64,000 nt of DNA from Flavobacteriales bacterium (GCA_020635725.1 JACJZF010000007.1:124001-188000), one strand, 5' to 3'; counted from the first letter of the stretch, positions 1-9,433 are shown. The notes: generated by a model from the sequence alone, not told the origin. Numbers and translations are program-made.

Positions 1-4
1 GTTC

Positions 5-373
5 ATGCTGGCCTTCCTGGCCTTCTGGCTCTACTTCCTCGTGATGATCGGCAAGGCGGCGCTATGGCGCTGGAAAGGGGTGGAGCTCTGGCGCGTGAAG
101 GATGGCGTGCTCACCGTGAAGGACAGCATCATGGGCTACGGCCGCGCGCGCACCTATTTCGCGGACAACATCCAGAAGCTCGGTCTGCTCAGCGTGGACC
201 GCACGAGTTGGAAGTGGCAGTGGAACGAGAGCGTATGGGTGATCGGCGGGGAACGCATCGGCTTCGAGCACCTCGGCCGCAAGGTGATCCTGGGCAAGGG
301 CCTCAGCGAGGATGAGGCACGCAGGCTCGCGACGATCCTGAAAGATGCGCTGCGCGACGCGCGCACGGCCTGA
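5..373 (+). CDS. Hypothetical membrane-anchored protein, probably 5'-truncated by the window edge
   Basis: The reading frame is open to the left edge, so the Met at position 5 may be internal. The visible 122 residues begin with a hydrophobic membrane segment (LAFLAFWLYFLVMIGKAAL), followed by a soluble beta-rich part with repeated Trp residues (RTSWKWQWNESVWVIGG) and a helical C-terminus. This layout, one or two membrane helices followed by a PH-like soluble domain, is common in small uncharacterised Bacteroidota proteins, but I do not recognise a named family. It is convergent with the TlpA-like gene and their stop codons are adjacent. Confidence 0.6.
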   Translation: MLAFLAFWLYFLVMIGKAALWRWKGVELWRVKDGVLTVKDSIMGYGRARTYFADNIQKLGLLSVDRTSWKWQWNESVWVIGGERIGFEHLGRKVILGKGLSEDEARRLATILKDALRDARTA

Positions 374-1873
374 TCACTTCTTCGCCTTCCGCTCGCGCAA
401 CTTGGTCACCAGGTCGGCGATCTGCTCCGCGCTCAGGCTCTTGCCCGCGATCTTCCGGTCGCCATCCACGAGGAAGATCTTCGGCGTGCTGAACACATCC
501 CAGGTGTCGGCGTAGTTGAGGCTCTCGATGGTGGTATGCTCGGGGATGAACTTGCGCGGGTCCTTCTTCGCGTCGGCGAACACGTGCCAGGTGAGGCCCA
601 CATTCACCCAGTCGAGCTCGTTCTCGCGGATGAACTTCTTCCAATCGGTGAAGAGGTCCTCTTCCACGGCCTTCGCCACGGCGTACACCTCGATGCCCAT
701 GGGCTTGAGGGTCTCCTTGTACACCTTGTGGATCTCCGGCAGTTCCTTCTTGCAGTGGCCGCAGTGCGGGTCCCAGAAGATCACCACCACGAAGTCCTGC
801 GGCAGGTCATAGTAATTGATCCAGCGCTCCTCGGTGGTATCGGTGAGCGCGAGGTATGGTGCCTTTCGCCCGATGGTGAGCGGAGCCATCTTGCGCGCCC
901 GGGTGCACAGCGTGTCGATCTTGCCCGCGCTCATCCAGTCCACGCGGGTGGGCTGTCCTTTCGGGCAGTAGTACGTGAGCGCCATGTGCACGAACACGGC
1001 ATCCATGCCCATGATGTCGCTGGTCTCGTACTTGTGCGTGATGTTGTGCACCATGTACTGGTACACCTTCTTCGAATCTCCGGTGCGTGCGATGAGCGCA
1101 TCGGCCAGCCGGTTGATGGTGTCGGGGATCTGAGGCACCACCTTGCTGATGTACTCCTCGAACTTGTTGCCGAAGACGGGCACGTGCACGATGCGGTCGT
1201 CGGTGAGGTCGAAGTTGTCCCAGAAGTGGTCGCGGTACTGGTAATAGGCGGCTGCGCTGTCCAAGCTGCCATCAGCCTTGCGCGGCTCGGGCAGTTCCAC
1301 GGCCATGCTCATCTTCACCAGCGAAGAGGCGAGCGTGCCCGCATGGTCCTTCACCAGGTCGCGCTGGTACTGCTTCACGCGCTGGTCCAGCTCATCCATG
1401 CGCTTCTTCAGCGAGTCTCGCGCGCCGGGTTCCTTGGCGGCGTCGAGCTGCGCGCGCAGGGCATCGCCCTCGATCTTGCGGTCGTTCAGGAAGCGGATGT
1501 AGCCGATGAAGAGCTCGTTCTCCTTGCTCTGCTTCACCAGCAAGCCGGGCAGCAGGTCATCCTTGCGGGTGCTCAGCTTGATCACCGGCTCGTTCACCAC
1601 CATCTCGAAGTACTTCGGGCCGGGCACCACCACGGCGTACACGCCCGCGGCGTATCCCTTCTCATCGTTGAAGGTGGCCGTCATGCGGCCATCGACGATG
1701 GTGGTGTCGTTGTAGTAGAGCTTGCTGCCGTAGTAATTGGCGAGGTACACGGTATCGCCTTTCGCCATGCCCTCGATGCGGATCTCGATGTGCCGCTTGG
1801 GGCCGCCCTGCTGGGCCATGAGCGATGGGCTGAGCAACGCGAGTGCGAGGAGGGGGAGTGCGCGGTGGAGCAT
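374..1873 (-). CDS. TlpA-like thioredoxin-domain protein with N-terminal DUF4369
   Basis: A 499-residue exported protein. The Met at 1873 begins a clear signal peptide (MLHRALPLLALALLSPSLMAQ); the longer open frame upstream has no signal and is rejected. Residues about 30-110 resemble DUF4369 (GDTVYLANYYGSKLYYNDT), a helical middle region resembles DUF5106, and the C-terminal 150 residues are an AhpC/TSA-thioredoxin fold with redox motif DPHCGHCKKE. Proteins of this build act in the periplasm as thiol-disulfide reductases; the substrate is not visible here. A TACATTTG box at 1902-1909 lies 28 nt upstream of the start. Monocistronic. Confidence 0.88.
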   Translation of the reverse strand: MLHRALPLLALALLSPSLMAQQGGPKRHIEIRIEGMAKGDTVYLANYYGSKLYYNDTTIVDGRMTATFNDEKGYAAGVYAVVVPGPKYFEMVVNEPVIKLSTRKDDLLPGLLVKQSKENELFIGYIRFLNDRKIEGDALRAQLDAAKEPGARDSLKKRMDELDQRVKQYQRDLVKDHAGTLASSLVKMSMAVELPEPRKADGSLDSAAAYYQYRDHFWDNFDLTDDRIVHVPVFGNKFEEYISKVVPQIPDTINRLADALIARTGDSKKVYQYMVHNITHKYETSDIMGMDAVFVHMALTYYCPKGQPTRVDWMSAGKIDTLCTRARKMAPLTIGRKAPYLALTDTTEERWINYYDLPQDFVVVIFWDPHCGHCKKELPEIHKVYKETLKPMGIEVYAVAKAVEEDLFTDWKKFIRENELDWVNVGLTWHVFADAKKDPRKFIPEHTTIESLNYADTWDVFSTPKIFLVDGDRKIAGKSLSAEQIADLVTKLRERKAKK

Positions 1874-1901
1874 GCTGGTGGTCACGTCGGTTTCGGCGCG
1901 G

Positions 1902-1909
1902 CAAATGTA
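1902..1909 (-). promoter_or_regulatory. Putative -7 box TACATTTG for the TlpA-like gene
   Basis: Exact match on the minus strand to the Bacteroidota -7 consensus TAnnTTTG, 28 nt before the start at 1873. No TTG -33 element at the usual spacing. Confidence 0.5.
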
Positions 1910-2014
1910 GAAGCGCGGGCCGCGGCGCCTTCGCGAACCCTGTGCCAAGAGACGCCCCGTTGAACGCACAGGGCGCTCCAAGGGTCGTTAAGGGATGTCA
2001 ATGAGGCGCCGCGC

Positions 2015-3613
2015 TCAGTCGGCGATGGCGGTCTTGAACTCGCTGGTGGTGTGGAAGGTGATCTCCGGGTTGTTGCGGCGCTCCAGGTCGAGCATGTACG
2101 AGCTGGGCGCCATGAACACCGGGTTATCGTCCTTGTCCTGCACGATCTGCTGGGCCTTCACGCGGATGAACTGGTCCAGCGCGGCCTCATCGGTCGTGGT
2201 CATCCAGCACGCTTTGTACGCCGGGATCTGCTGGAAGGCGCACTTGGCGCCGTACTCATGTTCCAGTCGGTAGGCGATCACCTCGAACTGGAGCTCGCCC
2301 ACGCAGCCCACGATCTTCTTGTTGCCCGGCTGCTGGGTGAAGAGCTGGGCCACGCCCTCATCGGTGAGCTGGCGGATGCCTTTCTCCAGCTGCTTGCTCT
2401 TCATGGGGTCCAGGTTCACCAGCTCGCGGAAGAGCTCCGGCGAGAAGGCCGGGATGCCGCGGAAGTTGAAGGCGGCGCCATCGGTGAGCGTGTCGCCGAT
2501 CTTGAAGTTACCGGTGTCGAACAGGCCGATGACATCGCCGGGCCAGGCCTCCTCAACGATGGATTTCTGCGCGGCGAGGAAGCTGGTGGGGTTGGCGAAG
2601 CGCAGCTGCTTCTCCAGGCGGACGTGCTTGTAATAGGTGTTGCGCTCGAAGCGGCCGCTGCACACGCGCAGGAAGGCGATGCGGTCGCGGTGGTTGGGGT
2701 CGAGGTTCGCGTGGATCTTGAACACGAATCCGCTGAAGCGCGGGTCCTCCGGGCTCACTTCCCCCTGGTCGGTGGGGCGCGGCCCCGGCGGCGGCGCGAT
2801 GGCCACGAAGGCATCGAGCACCTCCTTCACCCCGAAGTTGTTGAAGGCGCTGCCGAAGAACACCGGGGCGATGCGCCCTTCGCGGTACGCTTGCACGCTC
2901 AAGGGCTCGTACACACCCTGGATCAGTTCGACATTGGCGCGCAGCTCATTGGCGGGGTCCTCGCCCACAAGGGTGTCGAGGCGCGGATCCATCACATCGT
3001 CGATGCGCTCGCTGGTCTGCTCCACCTTGGTCTTGCCGGGGTCGAACAGGCGCAGTCCCATGCTGTGCAGGTCGTACACGCCTTGGAAGGTGGCGCCGAT
3101 GCCGATGGGCCAGCTCATGGGCCGCACTTTGATGCTCAGTTTCTCCTCCAGCTCGTCCAGCAGGTCGAAGGGGTCGCGGCCCTCCAGATCGAGCTTGTTG
3201 ATGAAGACGATCACGGGCGTGTTGCGCATGCGGCACACCTCCATCAGCCGCTCGGTCTGGGCCTCCACGCCCTTCACGCAGTCGATCACCAGCACCACGC
3301 TGTCCACCGCGGTCAATGTGCGGTAGGTGTCTTCGGCGAAGTCGCGGTGGCCGGGCGTGTCCAACAGGTTGATGAGCTTGCCGCCGTAGTGGAAGGTCAT
3401 CACCGAGGTGCTTACGCTGATGCCGCGCTGCCGCTCGATCTCCATGAAATCGCTCGTGGCGCCGCGCCGGATCTTGTTGCTCTTCACGGCCCCCGCCGTC
3501 TGGATGGCACCGCCGTACAGCAGGAATTTCTCCGTGAGCGTGGTCTTGCCCGCATCGGGGTGGCTGATGATGGCGAAGGTGCGCCGGCGCTCGATCTCTT
3601 GCTGCAGGGACAT
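2015..3613 (-). CDS. prfC: Peptide chain release factor 3 (RF3)
   Basis: A 532-residue translational GTPase that recycles RF1/RF2 from the ribosome after termination. The G1 motif is AIISHPDAGKTTLTEK near the N-terminus, followed by DTPGHRDF (G3) and FINKLD (G4), then RF3-type domain II and III sequence to the C-terminus. Length fits the family (about 529). The start at 3613 gives MSLQQEIERRRTFAIISHP, which matches the family's N-terminus; 86 upstream codons in the open frame are excluded because they overlap the divergent gene's promoter. An exact TACTTTTG box lies at 3635-3642, followed by a leader sequence shared with the Gfo/Idh gene at 51198. Confidence 0.97.
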   Translation of the reverse strand: MSLQQEIERRRTFAIISHPDAGKTTLTEKFLLYGGAIQTAGAVKSNKIRRGATSDFMEIERQRGISVSTSVMTFHYGGKLINLLDTPGHRDFAEDTYRTLTAVDSVVLVIDCVKGVEAQTERLMEVCRMRNTPVIVFINKLDLEGRDPFDLLDELEEKLSIKVRPMSWPIGIGATFQGVYDLHSMGLRLFDPGKTKVEQTSERIDDVMDPRLDTLVGEDPANELRANVELIQGVYEPLSVQAYREGRIAPVFFGSAFNNFGVKEVLDAFVAIAPPPGPRPTDQGEVSPEDPRFSGFVFKIHANLDPNHRDRIAFLRVCSGRFERNTYYKHVRLEKQLRFANPTSFLAAQKSIVEEAWPGDVIGLFDTGNFKIGDTLTDGAAFNFRGIPAFSPELFRELVNLDPMKSKQLEKGIRQLTDEGVAQLFTQQPGNKKIVGCVGELQFEVIAYRLEHEYGAKCAFQQIPAYKACWMTTTDEAALDQFIRVKAQQIVQDKDDNPVFMAPSSYMLDLERRNNPEITFHTTSEFKTAIAD

Positions 3614-3634
3614 GCCCGTCCGATTGAAGGGCGG

Positions 3635-3642
3635 CAAAAGTA
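3635..3642 (-). promoter_or_regulatory. Putative -7 box TACTTTTG for prfC
   Basis: Exact TAnnTTTG match 21 nt before the prfC start. The bases after it (TTTTGCCGCCCTTCAA) are identical to those upstream of the gene starting at 51198. Confidence 0.55.
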
Positions 3643-3710
3643 GCGGCTTGGTCGAAGGCGGCCCGAACCGGCGGCCGTACCCGTTAGTTTTACCCCAAAC
3701 CTCCTTTGGA

Positions 3711-5333
3711 ATGAACCTCTTCCGTCTCTCCGTCATCGCCGCCACAGGACTGCTGCTGCAGGCCCGGGCGCAGGTGACACCCCTTACCCTGACCGTTGAG
3801 CTGCTGCCGCCCACGGGCTTGACACGCATCTGCGACATCAGCCACTGCGGCGATGAGCGGCTTTTCCTCACCCTTCAAGCCGGCACCATTCGGATCATGA
3901 ATCCGGATAACACCGTGCTCGCCACGCCTTTCCTCAACATCACCGACCGCGTGAATGATGGTGGCAACGAGCAGGGCCTGCTGGGTCTGGCCTTCGACCC
4001 TGATTATGCCAACAACGGCTACTTCTATGTGAACTACACGGCGGGCAGCGGCAACGGCACCAGCCGCGTCTCACGCTTCTCCGTGACCAGCGACCCGAAC
4101 GTGGCCGACCCCGCCAGCGAGGAGATCCTCTACACGGTGACGCAGCCGTACTCCAATCACAATGGCGGCGATATCGACTTTGGCCCCGATGGCATGCTCT
4201 ACACCGGTTTCGGCGATGGCGGCAGCGGCGGTGATCCGCAGAACAACGCCCAGACCATGACCACGCCGCTGGGCAAGATGCTCCGTCTCGATGTGAGCGG
4301 ACCGAGCGGTTGGGCCGTTCCCCCGGACAATCCGTTCGCCACGGCGGTGGACACCTTGCCAGAGATCTTCGCGAATGGCCTGCGCAACCCATGGCGCTGG
4401 GGTTTCGATGCCCTCACCGGCGACCTGTGGATCGGCGACGTGGGGCAGAACGCGGTGGAGGAGGTGGATTTCTGGCCCGCCGGCGACCTGAGCGGCCCCA
4501 ACTTCGGATGGCGCTGCTATGAGGCCAATAGCGCGTACAACACCAGCAATTGCCAACCTGCGGCCGCTTACGTCGCGCCGGTTGCAGCGCACCAGCAGAC
4601 GAGCCAGGGCTGGTGTTCGGTGATCGGCGGCCGGGTGTATCGGGGCGATACCTACTGGCGCTTGGAAGGGCGCTACCTCTACACGGATTATTGCGGTGGG
4701 CAGATCTACTCGATGATCCCGAATGGCTCCGGCGGCTTCACCCGCCAGCAGGTGCACTCCACCAATACCGTCGGTTTCTCCTGCATCGGCGCGAACAGCG
4801 CGAATGAGCTCTACATGGGCAACAACAACAACGGCCGCATCTATCGCATCCGCGAGGCCTGTACCGAGCAGCCTCCTGTGATCACGCCCGATGCGAGCAC
4901 CATCACCAGTTCCGATGCCATCGCCTACCAGTGGTACCTCGATGGCAATGTGCTGGCCGATGAGACCAATCAGACCATCGTTCCCGTCGTCTCCGGCGGG
5001 TATCACGTGATCGCCACGGTGAATACGGGCTGCTCGCTTTCCAGCGATACGCTGGATTTCGTGGTGACCTCGGTTCCGGCGGGTGAGGCCATCGCACTGA
5101 GCGTGCGACCCGTGCCGGCCAACAGCGAGCTGATGGTGGAAGGCGGATTGGTCGCCGGGCAGCGCATCGAGCTGCTCGATCAAGCCGGACGCGCGGTGCG
5201 TACGGAGCGGGTGAGCGGGAGCGGATTGGTGCGCCTGGGCACCGGTGCCCTCGCTGAAGGGGCCTATGTGCTGCAAGTGATCGGCGCTGATGGCGTCACC
5301 CTCGCGCGTCGCCCGGTAGTAGTGGCTCACTGA
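3711..5333 (+). CDS. Secreted PQQ-dependent sugar dehydrogenase-like beta-propeller with T9SS tail
   Basis: A 540-residue protein. The Met at 3711 starts a signal peptide (MNLFRLSVIAATGLLLQARAQ). Residues about 25-390 match the soluble aldose/glucose dehydrogenase family (GSDH, Hedgehog-interacting-protein-like propeller): GLLGLAFDPDYANNGYFYVN, HNGGDIDFGPDGMLYTGFGD, ANGLRNPWRWGFD and GPNFGWRCYE. Then follows an Ig-like stretch (AYQWYLDGNVL...) and a T9SS type A sorting domain of about 75 residues ending LQVIGADGVTLARRPVVVAH. Known members oxidise sugars using PQQ; whether this one binds PQQ cannot be told by eye. Divergent from prfC; followed by a strong terminator. Confidence 0.9.
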   Translation: MNLFRLSVIAATGLLLQARAQVTPLTLTVELLPPTGLTRICDISHCGDERLFLTLQAGTIRIMNPDNTVLATPFLNITDRVNDGGNEQGLLGLAFDPDYANNGYFYVNYTAGSGNGTSRVSRFSVTSDPNVADPASEEILYTVTQPYSNHNGGDIDFGPDGMLYTGFGDGGSGGDPQNNAQTMTTPLGKMLRLDVSGPSGWAVPPDNPFATAVDTLPEIFANGLRNPWRWGFDALTGDLWIGDVGQNAVEEVDFWPAGDLSGPNFGWRCYEANSAYNTSNCQPAAAYVAPVAAHQQTSQGWCSVIGGRVYRGDTYWRLEGRYLYTDYCGGQIYSMIPNGSGGFTRQQVHSTNTVGFSCIGANSANELYMGNNNNGRIYRIREACTEQPPVITPDASTITSSDAIAYQWYLDGNVLADETNQTIVPVVSGGYHVIATVNTGCSLSSDTLDFVVTSVPAGEAIALSVRPVPANSELMVEGGLVAGQRIELLDQAGRAVRTERVSGSGLVRLGTGALAEGAYVLQVIGADGVTLARRPVVVAH

Positions 5334-5353
5334 CCTGTAGCTGATTTCAATGT

Positions 5354-5387
5354 GATGCCCCGGCCGGTCGGTCGGGGCATCGCTTTT
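5354..5387 (+). terminator. Intrinsic terminator after the sugar dehydrogenase gene
   Basis: GATGCCCCG pairs perfectly with CGGGGCATC, the stem can extend by three pairs (G-U, C-G, C-G), and GCTTTT follows directly. Confidence 0.8.
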
Positions 5388-5417
5388 CCGGGTCTTTACC
5401 GCATCACGGGCTCCTTC

Positions 5418-5425
5418 TATCTTGG
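5418..5425 (+). promoter_or_regulatory. Putative variant -7 box TATCTTGG
   Basis: One mismatch to TAnnTTTG, 20 nt before the start at 5446, directly after the preceding terminator. Confidence 0.35.
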
Positions 5426-5445
5426 GCGGACCAACCCACCTGCCC

Positions 5446-7407
5446 ATGCGCTTATCCGTACTCATCCCTGCTCTACTCTGCCTTGCCCAGGCGTCCGCGC
5501 AGACGATCCTCTTCGAAGAGGATTTCGAGGGCACGCCTTCCTTCACGTTGAACACCACCGATGCGGGATCGACCGTGAGCACCTGGAACACCTGGGTGGT
5601 GAACAACAGCTTCACGGGGGGCGATGGCGATGTGGAATGCCTCGGTTTCCCCCTCACCTATTCGATCGTGAACACGCCTGCGCAACCGGGAGGCATCAGC
5701 AGCGCGAATGGCAGCTACCTGCACACGGCCAGCGTGGAAGGCATCGCCGACGGGATCACCTGCTGCTCCTTCGGCGCGGCCGATGGCTTCTGCATCACGG
5801 CCGACAACACCTTCAGCCGCATGAGCAGCGATGTGAGCACCCTGGGCAATACCGATGTGGAGCTGCGCTTCTGGTGGCTGTGCCAGGGCGGCAGCACCTT
5901 CTATGGCCAGGTGTGGTACAGCACCAATGGCGGCGCCAATTGGACACAGGTGCCCGGCAACTACAACCTGCAAGGGTCCTGGACCGAGGAGGTGATCACC
6001 CTTCCCGCCTTCGGGAATCAGGCCAGCCTGCGCTTCGGATTCCGTTTCGTGAACAGCGTCGGCTTCGGCGCGCAGGATCCCGGCTTCGGCATCGATGATG
6101 TGCGCATCATCGCCAACACTGCGGTTCCCGCGAGCATCACCACCGGCGCTATCGCGGGCTCGGCGTTCTGTCAGGGCGCAACGCTCGCTGTTCCGTTCAC
6201 GGCAACAGGTTCGTTCAATGCAGGCAACGTCTTCAGCGCGGAGCTGAGCGATGCCAGCGGGAGCTTCGCGGCGCCTGTTGTCATCGGCACGCTCGCGGGC
6301 ACGGCTTCGGGCAGCGTGGCCTGCACCATTCCGGCGCTCACCCCCACCGGCACCGGCTACCGGGTGCGTGTGACCTCCAGTGATCCGATCACCGTGGGCT
6401 CGATCAATACGGTGGACATCGTCATCAGCTCGGCGCCCTATGCCGGTGCCGATGACCTGGTGACCCTCTGCAAGAACTCGGGCGTGTACGACCTGCTCGA
6501 TTACCTGCCCGGCGCCGATGATTGCGGCAGCTGGTCGGGTCCGGGCGGCGGTGCCTTCAGCGGTCAGCTCAACACCGCTACCGACATCGCCGGCCTCTAC
6601 ACTTACACCACCAATTGCCCGGGCGGTTGCCCGCAGGATCAGGCGCAGCTCAGCATCACCCTGCAGAATCCGCCCAACGCCGGCAACGATGTGACCACGA
6701 GCCTCTGCGAATCAGCCACGGTCCCGAATCTCATGAACTACGTGAGCGGCGGCGAACTGACCGGCGTGTTCTTCTACAACGGTCAGCCGGCCACCGGCGC
6801 GGCGTTGATGGCGCCCGGCACCTATGCCATGATCTACGTCGCATACGGAACAGCGCCATGCGTCAACGACACCGCGGCCTTCCAGTTCACCGTGAATGAT
6901 GCGCCGGACGCCGGCAGCAGCGTGAGCGTGACGATCTGCGCGGACGATCCGGCCGTGGAGCTCTTCGATCTGCTCGGGGGCGCGCCCGATCCAAATGGGA
7001 CATGGACCAATCCCACGGGCGGCGCGCATGGCGATCTCTTCAACCCGGCCAGCGATGCCGCAGGGCTCTACACGTACACGGTCGAGGGCACGCCGCCCTG
7101 CGCCGATGACCAGGCCTTCGTGGCGATCGTCATCGACCCGTGCGCAGGAGTAGAGGAGCACGGCGCGCCGGAGGCGATGCGCTGGCTCGGCCAGGTCGAT
7201 GCCGACCACATGCTCCTGCTCGACCGCACGGTGCGCGCGCTCGATGTGGTGGATGCACGCGGCTGCACGGTGCTAACCGTGCCTGGGCCATTCACGACAG
7301 GCGTTCAGCGCATCGCGCTCGGTGGAATGAGCAGTGGCGGCTACCTGCTGCGCGCGATTCACGCGGAAGGCCTGTCCACCGTGCGCGTGATGCACATCGC
7401 CCGTTGA
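5446..7407 (+). CDS. Secreted multi-repeat protein, probable T9SS cargo
   Basis: A 653-residue protein with signal peptide MRLSVLIPALLCLAQASAQ. Residues about 20-230 form a jelly-roll/MAM-like domain (starts TILFEEDFEGTPSFTLNTTD; ends GFGIDDVRIIA). After an Ig-like domain come three related modules of roughly 80-95 residues, each with a Cys-containing start (VTLCKNSG, TSLCESAT, VTICADDP), a Gly/Trp core and an ending such as AGLYTYTVEGTPPCADDQA. The final ~75 residues look like a degenerate type A sorting domain ending STVRVMHIAR. No catalytic motif is visible; adhesion or matrix roles are typical of such proteins. The start at 5446 is chosen for the signal peptide. Confidence 0.85.
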   Translation: MRLSVLIPALLCLAQASAQTILFEEDFEGTPSFTLNTTDAGSTVSTWNTWVVNNSFTGGDGDVECLGFPLTYSIVNTPAQPGGISSANGSYLHTASVEGIADGITCCSFGAADGFCITADNTFSRMSSDVSTLGNTDVELRFWWLCQGGSTFYGQVWYSTNGGANWTQVPGNYNLQGSWTEEVITLPAFGNQASLRFGFRFVNSVGFGAQDPGFGIDDVRIIANTAVPASITTGAIAGSAFCQGATLAVPFTATGSFNAGNVFSAELSDASGSFAAPVVIGTLAGTASGSVACTIPALTPTGTGYRVRVTSSDPITVGSINTVDIVISSAPYAGADDLVTLCKNSGVYDLLDYLPGADDCGSWSGPGGGAFSGQLNTATDIAGLYTYTTNCPGGCPQDQAQLSITLQNPPNAGNDVTTSLCESATVPNLMNYVSGGELTGVFFYNGQPATGAALMAPGTYAMIYVAYGTAPCVNDTAAFQFTVNDAPDAGSSVSVTICADDPAVELFDLLGGAPDPNGTWTNPTGGAHGDLFNPASDAAGLYTYTVEGTPPCADDQAFVAIVIDPCAGVEEHGAPEAMRWLGQVDADHMLLLDRTVRALDVVDARGCTVLTVPGPFTTGVQRIALGGMSSGGYLLRAIHAEGLSTVRVMHIAR

Positions 7408-7711
7408 GCCTGTGCACAATTTGTGGATAAGCCGAAGCTCCAGAACGAGGCGATTCGCGCGCATCGAGGCTACGTTCGTGTCACCAATGTTGTTTGGGGC
7501 CCCAACGCAAGAAGGGGATGTCTGAGGCGAATAGGGAATGACGTAGGCGGTGCTTCGGCGCTGCCGTGCCTGGTAAGAGGTCCAACGCGTCTTCCGTTAG
7601 GTGGCATGCCAGACGTGCGCCGAGCCACGGACCACTGCCGATCGCGCAAGCAATCCGGTGGTGCTGACAGGACAGAGGTCATGCGGACGCGGCCAAGGCC
7701 GTGATCGCATG

Positions 7712-7751
7712 GGAGCGGGGGGCGCCGAAAAGCGCTCCCCGCTCCGCTTTT
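7712..7751 (+). terminator. Strong intrinsic terminator for the 5446-7407 gene
   Basis: A 14-bp stem (arms 7712-7725 and 7732-7745, one G-U pair) with loop CGAAAA, then GCTTTTA. Confidence 0.8.
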
Positions 7752-7778
7752 ACGACCTGCCGATCCCGGCAGCAACGA

Positions 7779-7806
7779 AGAAGGGCGGCCCGCGGACCGC
7801 CCTTCC
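7779..7806 (-). terminator. Intrinsic terminator for the 7823-9397 gene
   Basis: AAGGGCGG at 7781-7788 pairs perfectly with CCGCCCTT at 7797-7804; on the minus strand the stem is followed by the pyrimidine run CTTCGTT. It lies 17 nt past the stop codon. Confidence 0.65.
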
Positions 7807-7822
7807 TACGTGATCGATTCGA

Positions 7823-9397
7823 TCAGTTCTTGTTGAAGCGAGCGCGAGCAATCACCTCGCCATGCGCATCGGTGACCTGCACGATATAGCTGCCTTTCGC
7901 CAGCTCGGATACATCAATGGCACCTGTGAGCCGCTGCTCCAGCACCGCATGGCCCAGCATATCCAGCACGCGCACGACGGTCGCGCCCGTGCTGCGCAGC
8001 ACGATGGTCAGCTGATCATCCGCAGGGTTCGGGAAAATGCGGAGGGTACCGTCTGGCGACTCGCCGATGCCCGCGGTGATGTCGCATACGCAATCCACCG
8101 TCCAGAGCCCCGGGGTGCCGCCATCCTCGCACTCGGTGCCCGGCAACGCGGGCCCGCCCAGATTGCCTTCGCAATCGACGAGGAGCAGCTGGATCGTAGC
8201 GTCCCATGATCCCGTGGGATCGGTGTTGCACTGGTCATCCACGGTGTAGTGAACGAAATGGTCCACGCTGTTCATCGGCACCACCGTCAGCGGCGAGTAG
8301 CCCTCGCCGATCACCGGTCCGTCGAAGGTGGCTTCATGCACGGTGATGTACGCGCCGTTCTCATGCACGATCTCGTACGAGCTTCCAGCCAACATGCCGG
8401 AGAGCGCGTTGTACTCGGAGCCGGCGTACATGTTGCCGGCGATCAGCTCAGGCAGGCCGGTGCCTTCCACCGCGATCGTGTCCTCCGGATAGAGGTCGGT
8501 GTTCACGCACGGTCCGCAGTTGTACGTCACGGTCGGGAGGCTGAGGTTGCAGAGCGGGTCGGTGTGCGCCACCAGGATGTCCACATCGGCGAGGCTGGGG
8601 AAGGGACCGGCTATTACTGCGCCGGGCGCGCTGAGCGTGCCGGCTGATCCCCCGTTGGCGAAGACCTCCACGTCGGCCGCATCGCCCAGATCGCTCACAT
8701 CAACGCTCACGCTGAACTGCCCGTTGGCGCAATCCTCCAGCAGGGTGGTGGTGGCCATGGGCGATAGGCAATTCAGGCGTGTTATCGTGATGGCGTCGAT
8801 GGCCCACCACCAGTCCCAGCCCGCGGAGAACTGGAACCGGACCTGAGCCTGGGCTGATGCGCCTGTTGCAGCGGTGATGTCGATCTGCTCGGTGACCGCG
8901 GGGTTCGGATAACCCACGTCATCGGCGGTCCAATAGGCCACCTCGGTCCAATCCGTGCCGTTGTACACCTCCACGCGGGCGAAGGACTCGAGGCGCGCGC
9001 GGAACTGGTGCGAGAAGGCCAGTCGGTAGGAGCCTCCCTGCGAGGCATCGAATACGGGGGAGATCAGGAAGGTGTTCACCGTGATGCCGCTGGCTCCGCA
9101 CTCATCGCTGTCGATGAACGCGAAGTCGCCGTCGAAGCCCGGTCCGGTGGGCAGCTCCCCGCCGAAGTCCTGGTTGAAGGCATTGTCGGTGAGGCCGCCG
9201 GGCGCGTAGATCCAGTCGCAATCGCTGTCCACGCTGCCGATGGTGAAGCCCGTGGTGCTGGCGCCGCCGGTGAAGCTCTCGTCGATCAGGACCTGCGCGC
9301 AGAGGCTGTTCATCACGAGCGCACCGCCGATCACCAGGAGGTGGCGGAGCGGTAGCAAGTCGGCAAGGGTTGATGGGAAGTGTATCGGGTGCTTCAT
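7823..9397 (-). CDS. Secreted protein with jelly-roll domain and T9SS type A sorting domain
   Basis: A 524-residue exported protein. The N-terminus (MKHPIHFPSTLADLLPLRHL...) has a long polar lead before the hydrophobic core and ends SLCAQ. Residues about 35-210 form a MAM/jelly-roll-like domain (DESFTGGASTTGFTIGS; DWWWAIDAITI). A Cys-rich middle part follows. The last ~80 residues are a canonical sorting domain beginning LRIFPNPADDQLTIVLRSTG and ending EVIARARFNKN, as recognised by PorU-type processing in T9SS. No enzymatic motif is seen. A TACCTTCG box sits at 9426-9433, 28 nt upstream. Confidence 0.88.
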   Translation of the reverse strand: MKHPIHFPSTLADLLPLRHLLVIGGALVMNSLCAQVLIDESFTGGASTTGFTIGSVDSDCDWIYAPGGLTDNAFNQDFGGELPTGPGFDGDFAFIDSDECGASGITVNTFLISPVFDASQGGSYRLAFSHQFRARLESFARVEVYNGTDWTEVAYWTADDVGYPNPAVTEQIDITAATGASAQAQVRFQFSAGWDWWWAIDAITITRLNCLSPMATTTLLEDCANGQFSVSVDVSDLGDAADVEVFANGGSAGTLSAPGAVIAGPFPSLADVDILVAHTDPLCNLSLPTVTYNCGPCVNTDLYPEDTIAVEGTGLPELIAGNMYAGSEYNALSGMLAGSSYEIVHENGAYITVHEATFDGPVIGEGYSPLTVVPMNSVDHFVHYTVDDQCNTDPTGSWDATIQLLLVDCEGNLGGPALPGTECEDGGTPGLWTVDCVCDITAGIGESPDGTLRIFPNPADDQLTIVLRSTGATVVRVLDMLGHAVLEQRLTGAIDVSELAKGSYIVQVTDAHGEVIARARFNKN

Positions 9398-9425
9398 CCG
9401 GTGCTTGGATTAGGAGAGTGTGAAT

Positions 9426-9433
9426 CGAAGGTA
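9426..9433 (-). promoter_or_regulatory. Putative variant -7 box TACCTTCG
   Basis: One mismatch to TAnnTTTG (C for the third T), 28 nt before the start at 9397. Confidence 0.4.

Larger units (their letters stand above)
7408..7822 (+). other. 415-nt intergenic stretch between convergent genes
   Basis: Contains two back-to-back terminators in its last 110 nt (listed separately). Short open frames at 7423-7704 and 7470-7775 lie opposite each other, have no recognisable product and are probably not genes. I see no tRNA, repeat or promoter in the first 300 nt. Confidence 0.6.

Noticed and set aside
536..1963. Long plus-strand open frame (475 codons) opposite the TlpA-like gene
   Set aside because: Low-complexity, His/Val/Gly-rich translation typical of the antisense of a GC-rich gene; the minus strand has clear domains.
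2051..3643. 530-codon plus-strand frame opposite prfC
   Set aside because: Antisense shadow of a confidently recognised gene.
4071..5657. 528-codon minus-strand frame opposite the sugar dehydrogenase
   Set aside because: Antisense shadow; no domain or signal peptide.
7423..7775. Small genes in the 7408-7822 gap
   Set aside because: Two mutually antisense frames, no motif, and the region ends in convergent terminators.
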